The notes under the pieces: generated by a model
What the model saw: only the letters and a program-made list of their open reading frames with translations
Told to the model about the DNA's origin: nothing
Databases searched by the model: none
Translations under genes and position numbers: made by a program
Part shown: piece by piece, positions 1-4,336 of the stretch
Layout: every line of letters starts with the position of its first letter
Numbering within the stretch: the stretch's first letter is position 1
From: Flavobacteriia bacterium
GTDB taxonomy: Bacteria > Bacteroidota > Bacteroidia > Flavobacteriales > Flavobacteriaceae
Assembly: GCA_018500075.1 (NCBI GenBank)
Contig: JAHBAN010000137.1
Coordinates: 1-5,264 of the forward strand
Direction of reading: 5' to 3'
Length of the DNA: 5,264 nt

Positions 1-1056
1 GAGCACAGGGTTTGTGATGGCCATGGGCTTTTTGCTGCGCACATGGGTCAGTTTCATGCCGCGTTTGAAGTGGCCCGAGGCCATGCGCACAAAGGCCACG
101 CGGTCGCGGTGCTTGGGGTCCATATTGGCCTGAACTTTGAAAACAAAGCCGGAAACCTTTGTTTCTTCAGGAGAAATCTTGCGTGGTTCGGCGTTCTGGA
201 TCTGAGGCTCGGGGCCGTATTGGCCAATGCCGTCCATCAGCTCCTGCACGCCGAAACTGTTGATGGCGGAGCCGAACCAGATCGGCGTCATATGGCCCTC
301 AAGAACAGATTGGGGCACAAGCTCGGGGAGCAGCTCGCGGGCCATTTCGACCTCTTCGAGCAGCTTTTCCAAGAGGTGCGCGGGCAGGTGCTCGGCCAGC
401 TTCGGATCATCCAAGCCCTTGATCTTGATGGATTCGGCGCGCTTGTTGCGGTCGGCACGGTCCATCAGCTCAAGGCGGTCATTCAACAGATCATAGCAGC
501 CCATAAACTCGGCCCCGACCCCGATGGGCCAGCTTGCCGGGGTCACGTCAATCGCCAGCATCTCCTGAATTTCATCAATGATCTCAAAGGTGTCGCGGCT
601 CTCGCGGTCCATCTTGTTACAGAAGGTCAGGATCGGCAGATCGCGCAGACGGCAGACTTCAAACAGCTTCTGGGTCTGGCTTTCGACGCCCTTTGCGCCG
701 TCAATCACCATAACGGCGGCGTCGACCGCTGTGAGCGTGCGATAGGTGTCTTCGGAGAAATCAGAGTGACCCGGCGTGTCGACAAGGTTAAAGCGCAAGC
801 CGCTGAAATCAAACGACATTGCCGAGGCCGAAACAGAGATGCCCCGGTCTTTTTCCATCTGCATGAAGTCCGAGCGGGTGCGGCGGGCCTCGCCCTTGGC
901 GCGCACTTGACCGGCCATCTGGATGGCGCCCCCGTAGAGGAGGAATTTTTCCGTCAGCGTGGTCTTGCCGGCGTCGGGGTGCGAGATGATCGCGAAGGTC
1001 CGGCGGCGGGCAATTTCAGGCGGGAGCTTGGGGCGGTTTGAAAGGTCTGTAGCCAT
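1..1056 (-). CDS. prfC: Peptide chain release factor 3 (RF3), partial: N-terminal 352 residues
   Basis: RF3 is a cytosolic translational GTPase that removes RF1 or RF2 from the ribosome after peptide release. The reverse strand is open from an ATG at 1056 to the left edge, giving 352 of roughly 530 residues usual for the family. The G1/P-loop SHPDAGKTT lies at residues 25-33, followed by the switch I region with EKDRGISVS at 68-76, G3 DTPGH at 93-97 and G4 NKMD at 147-150. The RF3-typical DFSEDTYRTL follows G3, which separates it from EF-G and LepA. From about residue 300 the second, beta-barrel domain begins; the C-terminal domain is outside the window. No Shine-Dalgarno sequence precedes the ATG, and a promoter-like element ends 7 bp upstream of it, so a leaderless mRNA is likely. 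The frame is intact and identification is secure. Confidence 0.97.
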   Translation of the reverse strand, partial: MATDLSNRPKLPPEIARRRTFAIISHPDAGKTTLTEKFLLYGGAIQMAGQVRAKGEARRTRSDFMQMEKDRGISVSASAMSFDFSGLRFNLVDTPGHSDFSEDTYRTLTAVDAAVMVIDGAKGVESQTQKLFEVCRLRDLPILTFCNKMDRESRDTFEIIDEIQEMLAIDVTPASWPIGVGAEFMGCYDLLNDRLELMDRADRNKRAESIKIKGLDDPKLAEHLPAHLLEKLLEEVEMARELLPELVPQSVLEGHMTPIWFGSAINSFGVQELMDGIGQYGPEPQIQNAEPRKISPEETKVSGFVFKVQANMDPKHRDRVAFVRMASGHFKRGMKLTHVRSKKPMAITNPVL

Positions 1057-1063
1057 GAGCGCG

Positions 1064-1092
1064 CGTATAGGTAACGAACGCGGCTTTGGCAA
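1064..1092 (-). promoter_or_regulatory. Candidate sigma70-type promoter of prfC, placing the start site at the ATG
   Basis: Read on the minus strand, TTGCCA (1092-1087; 5 of 6 to TTGACA) is followed by a 17-bp spacer and TATACG (1069-1064; 4 of 6 to TATAAT). Only 7 bp separate this -10 box from the A of the prfC start codon, so the expected transcription start falls on or next to that A. The lack of a Shine-Dalgarno sequence supports this placement. The call rests on consensus matching by eye. Confidence 0.5.
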
Positions 1093-1122
1093 GAATGCTC
1101 GTGAGTCGGGGGGGGTGATATG

Positions 1123-1155
1123 CGTGCACAACCCGTGCACAACCCGTGCACCGCC
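1123..1155. repeat. Three 11-bp direct repeats, each carrying the palindrome GTGCAC
   Basis: Two perfect copies of CGTGCACAACC (1123-1133 and 1134-1144) are followed by a third that diverges after the core, CGTGCACCGCC (1145-1155). Each contains the self-complementary hexamer GTGCAC (1124-1129, 1135-1140, 1146-1151), so neighbouring copies lie about one helical turn apart and could also pair as 6-bp stems with a 5-nt loop. The array sits between the divergent prfC and BrnA-like genes, about 30 bp upstream of the candidate prfC -35 box and about 80 bp upstream of the other start codon. An operator is the natural interpretation, but the binding protein is unknown. Confidence 0.75.
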
Positions 1156-1221
1156 CAAATCGGCGTTCGCAGGCCTCGCAAAAGGTTAACGGCTTGCTGT
1201 CAGGCTGCATCAAAACAACGT

Positions 1222-1226
1222 GAGGT
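1222..1226 (+). promoter_or_regulatory. Ribosome binding site deciding the start of the BrnA-like gene
   Basis: GAGGT lies 5 bases before the ATG at 1232. It favours that ATG over an in-frame GTG at 1220, which would put this site inside the coding region and has no comparable site of its own. No convincing -35/-10 pair for this gene was found in the upstream 80 bp. Confidence 0.7.
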
Positions 1227-1231
1227 GTGAA

Positions 1232-1705
1232 ATGACACGCAATTTACAAACCAAGGCCGAACGCGAGATGATCCGGGAGCTGCGCGCTCTCCAGGAGGGG
1301 CTTAAAGAGGAGTGGATCGATGCGGCGCTGCCGCAGGATTGGTCGGGTCTGGAGGACAGACCGATTGCGCGGGACAAGACGCGGGTCACGGTGCGGCTTG
1401 ATACGGATATGGTGCGCTGGCTGCGCAAGATGGGGCCGGGCTATGGCGCGCGGATCAACCAGATCTTGCGGATCTACTGGCTCGGGCTGGCCTCGGGGAA
1501 AGTGCGCTCGCATTGGGACGGCGCGGCCCATGTGCCACGGTTTGAACGGTATATGGAGGCCAAAATCGCGAGCCAGATCGCGCTGGCGGCGCGGCTTCGC
1601 GACAGCGCGGCGGAGTCATGCGCCCCGGCAGAGGGCACAGAGAAGGGCACAGGCGAGGGCACAGGCGAGGGCGCAGGCAAGGGCAGAGAGGAGGGCGCGC
1701 CCTAG
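1232..1705 (+). CDS. Stand-alone BrnA/DUF4415-like ribbon-helix-helix protein
   Basis: The 157-residue product resembles the BrnA antitoxin family (DUF4415), whose members are ribbon-helix-helix DNA-binding proteins that neutralise BrnT ribonuclease toxins and autorepress their operons. The RHH signature is a beta strand RVTVRLD (51-57), helix A around DMVRWLRKM (59-67), a GPGYGARIN turn (68-76) and helix B around QILRIYWLGL (77-86). A charged helix-rich segment (about 6-30) precedes it, and a Gly/Glu/Thr-rich low-complexity tail (about 134-157) follows. No BrnT-like gene is adjacent: upstream is the divergent prfC and downstream is a convergent gene. It may therefore act as a free transcriptional regulator or an orphan antitoxin. 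The stop codon overlaps that of the Hint gene. Assignment to the fold is firm; the role is not. Confidence 0.82.
   Translation: MTRNLQTKAEREMIRELRALQEGLKEEWIDAALPQDWSGLEDRPIARDKTRVTVRLDTDMVRWLRKMGPGYGARINQILRIYWLGLASGKVRSHWDGAAHVPRFERYMEAKIASQIALAARLRDSAAESCAPAEGTEKGTGEGTGEGAGKGREEGAP
1633..1692 (+). repeat. Five imperfect 12-bp tandem repeats coding the C-terminal tail
   Basis: Units of consensus GGGCACAGGCGA start at 1633, 1645, 1657, 1669 and 1681; the second and third are identical and the others differ at a few positions. Read in frame they give a four-residue repeat of the form G-T/A/R-G/E-E/K, followed by a final Gly-Ala-Pro. Unit length is a multiple of three, so copy-number change would lengthen or shorten the tail without a frameshift. 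Confidence 0.85.
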
Positions 1706-2712
1706 CTCTGGCTGCCGCGAGAGGCGCGCAGCAACAGTTCGGCCGCATCCGGGCGGCTGAGCAGGCTGGCCCCGACTTCAAAGGCGCCTTGGGCGCGGCT
1801 TTTGTGGCCCGACAGGGTGCCTGACAGCGCCTTGGCGATGTGATCGGGCAGGGCCGAGCGGGTGCGCGGCTCCATCAACAGGGTTTCGGCGGCGATGCCT
1901 TCGGCAAAGACGATCTGATGGGCATCAAAGAGAATCTGGAAGTAGTCGACAAAGCCGCCTTCCTGAAGCGTCACGCTCTCGCCATTGACGAGATGGCGCG
2001 CTTTGAGCAGGACTTCGGCACGGCCCGCGCCGAGCCGGTCTTCGCGCTGGTAGACAAAGAGCCGGTGATCGGGCGAGACCAGCAGATCATTTTCGTTGTG
2101 AAGCGTGCCTTTGCGGATCAGGACGGGGGCGAAATCGCCGATGGCGCGCACGGTGTGGTGCCCGATCCAGCGCAAAGGCTGGGGGCCATCGTCGCGGGTG
2201 AGCAGCCTGTCGCCGACCTTGAGAGCCTCGATGGCGCGCTGCTCGCCGGTGGCGAGGCTGAGGCGGGTGCCGCGCGTGAAAGAGGCGCAGGCCAGCTGGG
2301 CAAAGCGCAGCGGCGCGGTTTCGGTTTCGATCCGCACGAGGCGGTAGTCTTCTTTTGGCCGCAGCGGGGCGAGGGGCATGGCATAGGTCTGGGCGACATG
2401 GCCCATGTCGGTGACTTCCACGAGCAGAAGCACTTCGACGGCCTGGCTCTGGCTGTCCATCAGGGTCAGGCAGCTGTCGAGCACGACGGTGGCCCCGACC
2501 TGACCTGTCTGGGTGTTTGCGGCGATGCGGAAGTGACCGTTTTGAAGCGCATGAAGCCCGAGACGCAGGGGCGCGGCATCGGGGGCGAGCTGATAGATGT
2601 CATCGAGCACGAGATCGGCGGCGAAACTGAGGCTGTCGCCGAAATTGGCACCATTTGAGACCGGCAGCATCGGCGCGGGATAGACTTGCAGGGCTTGGGC
2701 CGTTTCACTCAT
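1702..2712 (-). CDS. Hint-domain (Hedgehog/intein-like, Hint_2 type) protein
   Basis: This 336-residue protein carries a Hint module at about residues 142-285, a fold that in inteins and Hedgehog proteins catalyses N-S or N-O acyl shifts and self-cleavage. Visible blocks are FTRGTRLSLATGEQ (145-158), VGDRLLTRDDGPQPLRWIG (166-184), the block-B-like SPDHR (213-217, His216) and FDAHQIVFAEG (262-272). The residue before FTRGT is Ser144, where Hint_2 proteins usually have Cys; a Cys lies two residues earlier at 142. The N-terminal 140 residues have no recognised motif, no clear signal peptide and no calcium-binding repeats. The ATG at 2712 fits a promoter about 40 bp upstream; its Shine-Dalgarno sequence is weak. 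The frame stays open 144 codons further upstream, but that part is Pro/Arg-rich antisense of the neighbouring SDR. Biological role unknown. Confidence 0.88.
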   Translation of the reverse strand: MSETAQALQVYPAPMLPVSNGANFGDSLSFAADLVLDDIYQLAPDAAPLRLGLHALQNGHFRIAANTQTGQVGATVVLDSCLTLMDSQSQAVEVLLLVEVTDMGHVAQTYAMPLAPLRPKEDYRLVRIETETAPLRFAQLACASFTRGTRLSLATGEQRAIEALKVGDRLLTRDDGPQPLRWIGHHTVRAIGDFAPVLIRKGTLHNENDLLVSPDHRLFVYQREDRLGAGRAEVLLKARHLVNGESVTLQEGGFVDYFQILFDAHQIVFAEGIAAETLLMEPRTRSALPDHIAKALSGTLSGHKSRAQGAFEVGASLLSRPDAAELLLRASRGSQS

Positions 2713-2754
2713 GACGCGCGATACTCTTTGGGCGGGAAGGCGTTGCCGAGCTTT

Positions 2755-2783
2755 AGTATAGGATTTGGGCAAAACCACGGCAA
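2755..2783 (-). promoter_or_regulatory. Candidate sigma70-type promoter of the Hint gene
   Basis: On the minus strand TTGCCG (2783-2778; 4 of 6) is followed by a 17-bp spacer and TATACT (2760-2755; 5 of 6). The predicted start near 2748 leaves a leader of about 36 nt before the ATG at 2712. This is the best promoter match in the window. I found no equally good match for the divergent SDR gene in the same 143-bp intergenic region. Confidence 0.55.
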
Positions 2784-2842
2784 GTCTGCGGCTCTGCTCT
2801 GGTCTTTGGCGGCGATTTGAGGTTTTGTGGCGCCGAACAAAC

Positions 2843-2847
2843 AGGAG
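2843..2847 (+). promoter_or_regulatory. Ribosome binding site of the SDR gene
   Basis: AGGAG sits 8 bases before the ATG at 2856. It selects this start over an in-frame ATG at 2817, which would add 13 residues ahead of the normal SDR N-terminus and has no such site. Confidence 0.8.
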
Positions 2848-2855
2848 CACGCGAA

Positions 2856-3635
2856 ATGGATTTGGGAATTGCGGGTAAGAAGGCGCTTGTCTGTGCCTCC
2901 TCAAAGGGCTTGGGGCGCGGCTGCGCCGAGGCGCTGGCAGAGGCCGGGGTGAACCTTGTGATGAATGCGCGGGGCGCGGAGACGCTTGAGGCGGTTGCGG
3001 CGGATATTGCCGGGAAATACGGGGTCGAGGTGACGGCTGTGGCGGCGGATGTGACCACCGAAGAGGGGCGCGCGAAGCTGCTCGCAGCGGCGGGGGATGT
3101 GGACATCCTTGTGACCAATGCGGGCGGGCCGCCTCCGGGCACATGGACGGATTGGTCGCGCGATGATTTTGTTGCGGCGCTGGATGCCAATATGCTCACG
3201 CCGATTGCTTTGATGCAGGCGCTTGTGCCGCATATGCAGGCGCAGGGCTGGGGCCGGGTTGTGAACATCACCAGCCAGTCGGTGAAAGCGCCGATCCCCG
3301 TTTTGGGGCTGAGCAATTCGGCGCGCGCGGGGCTGACCGGCTTTGTGGCGGGCACGGCGCGGCAGGTCGCGCCAACGGGGGTGACGATCAACAATTTGCA
3401 GCCCGGCATTCACGCGACAGACCGCGCGACCTCACTCGATGCGGGGGTGGCCACGGCGCAGGGGATCAGCCCGCAGGAGGCCCAGAAGCAGCGCGAGGCG
3501 ACGATTCCGGCGCGGCGCTACGGAACGGCGGAAGAATTTGGCGCAACCTGCGCTTTCCTGTGCTCCCAGCACGCGGGCTTTATTGTTGGCCAGAATATTT
3601 TGCTGGATGGCGGCGCTGTGAACTCCACCATGTAA
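2856..3635 (+). CDS. Short-chain dehydrogenase/reductase-like protein with substituted catalytic residues
   Basis: The 259-residue product has the length and Rossmann layout of a classical SDR, the group that includes 3-oxoacyl-ACP reductases. The nucleotide-binding turn reads ASSKGLG (14-20) in place of TGxxxGxG. The structural NAGG motif is at 88-91, the active-site Asn is at 112, Ser140 occupies the catalytic Ser position, and the C-terminal LLDGG is at 249-253. Where YxxxK is expected, 13 residues after Ser140, the sequence is SNSAR (153-157), so both catalytic Tyr and Lys are replaced. I recall a BKR-like SDR subgroup, with NAGGPPPG and an LSNS-type segment, that lacks the standard tetrad; this gene fits it. 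An ordinary NAD(P)-dependent reductase activity should therefore not be assumed. It is probably cytosolic. It is divergent from the Hint gene and convergent with the SGNH gene, so it appears monocistronic. Confidence 0.92.
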   Translation: MDLGIAGKKALVCASSKGLGRGCAEALAEAGVNLVMNARGAETLEAVAADIAGKYGVEVTAVAADVTTEEGRAKLLAAAGDVDILVTNAGGPPPGTWTDWSRDDFVAALDANMLTPIALMQALVPHMQAQGWGRVVNITSQSVKAPIPVLGLSNSARAGLTGFVAGTARQVAPTGVTINNLQPGIHATDRATSLDAGVATAQGISPQEAQKQREATIPARRYGTAEEFGATCAFLCSQHAGFIVGQNILLDGGAVNSTM

Positions 3636-3655
3636 GGCATTGATATAACTATTTA
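3636..3655. other. 20-bp AT-rich gap between convergent genes, no terminator hairpin seen
   Basis: Only 20 bases separate the SDR stop (plus strand) from the stop of the SGNH-like gene (minus strand). They are markedly AT-rich compared with the surrounding coding DNA. I find no GC-rich stem followed by a T-run on either strand. Confidence 0.6.
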
Positions 3656-4336
3656 TTACTTAGTGCGCGCTGAAGGCTCCGGGATGAGCTTTTGGCGCGC
3701 CAGATTTTTGAGCACCTCGCAGCCGAAGGCCGCGCTGCCGTGTTTGCCGTCGTCATGGGCGAAACGGGCGGGCAGCGCGCCGTGGCTGTCGGCGAGGGCG
3801 GTGTTGGGGTCATAGAGGGGCAGGCCACGGGCGCGGATGAGCTGGCCGAGGGCGTCATTGAGGGCTGTGAGCAGGGGATTGTCTTCAAATTGCGGCGGCG
3901 CGACGATGGCCAGCGGGGCCGCTCTGGCGATGGTGGCGAGACCGTCCAGTGCGGTGCTGCGGGCCTCCTCCAGCCAAGCGGCGAGAAACCCGGACGAGAG
4001 CAGGCTTTGCGCCGATCTGGAGGGAACAGGGCGCAGGCCGAGCTTTTTCAGGCGCATTTCGGTGAGAAACTGGGAGCTGTGATAGCCGAGGCTGGCGATT
4101 ACCGGCACGCCTGAGGTGAGCGGGGTCGGGTGATGGGCGTCGCGCTGGAAGCTTTCGATTTTCTGGCGGGCGCGGAAACGCTCGCTTGTCAGGGTTCCGT
4201 CGGCCTCAAGGCGCATCACCCCGTCGCGCCAAGCGGCGGCGGAGGTTGCGAAGCTCGTACAGTCATAGCCGAGCGCGGTGGCGCCGAGGGCCAGAGCGCG
4301 GGCGTGGCTGTCGCCGACCACAAACAGGCGGCTCAC
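3656..4336 (-). CDS. Small SGNH/GDSL-type hydrolase-like protein
   Basis: The 226-residue protein starts with a beta strand leading directly into VVGDSHARAL (6-15), the block I pattern of SGNH/GDSL esterases with Ser10 as presumed nucleophile. Near the C-terminus HDDGKHGS (194-201) matches block V, giving a D196-x-x-H199 pair for the rest of the triad. The oxyanion Gly and Asn of blocks II and III are less clear; GYHS (84-87) and Asn153 are only candidates. No signal peptide is evident, so a cytoplasmic location is likely unless another system exports it. It starts with GTG, and that codon overlaps the TGA of the upstream GSCFA gene (shared GTGA); GAGG seven bases before the GTG, inside the upstream gene, can serve as its ribosome binding site. 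Translational coupling is very likely. Substrate unknown; acyl-ester hydrolysis or transfer is the family expectation. Confidence 0.72.
   Translation of the reverse strand: MSRLFVVGDSHARALALGATALGYDCTSFATSAAAWRDGVMRLEADGTLTSERFRARQKIESFQRDAHHPTPLTSGVPVIASLGYHSSQFLTEMRLKKLGLRPVPSRSAQSLLSSGFLAAWLEEARSTALDGLATIARAAPLAIVAPPQFEDNPLLTALNDALGQLIRARGLPLYDPNTALADSHGALPARFAHDDGKHGSAAFGCEVLKNLARQKLIPEPSARTK

Noticed and set aside
43..1041. A 332-codon plus-strand open frame opposite prfC
   Set aside because: It is the antisense shadow of a clear RF3 coding region; its translation has no recognisable domain, and long antisense frames are expected in GC-rich DNA.
1123..1151. GTGCAC repeats as DnaA boxes of an origin
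   Set aside because: The reverse strand TTGTGCACG differs at two fixed positions from TTATNCACA, and there is no AT-rich unwinding region or replication gene nearby.
1220..1231. GTG start at 1220 for the BrnA-like gene
   Set aside because: The Shine-Dalgarno GAGGT at 1222-1226 would lie inside the coding region and is correctly spaced for the ATG at 1232.
1840..2658. A 272-codon plus-strand open frame opposite the Hint gene
   Set aside because: The minus strand encodes a recognisable Hint domain across the same bases. The plus frame has no ribosome binding site or family resemblance.
2713..3144. A 144-codon in-frame N-terminal extension of the Hint protein
   Set aside because: The extension is Pro/Arg/Ser-rich antisense of the SDR gene, and the promoter at 2755-2783 lies inside it. 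The ATG at 2712 is the better start.
2817..3409. Minus-strand open frames of 170-218 codons opposite the SDR gene
   Set aside because: Compositional shadows of the SDR reading frame; the plus strand has a proper ribosome binding site and recognisable SDR motifs.
3692..4114. Plus-strand 140-codon open frame inside the SGNH-like gene
   Set aside because: Antisense shadow; the minus frame has GDSH and DDGKH motifs and a coupled start.
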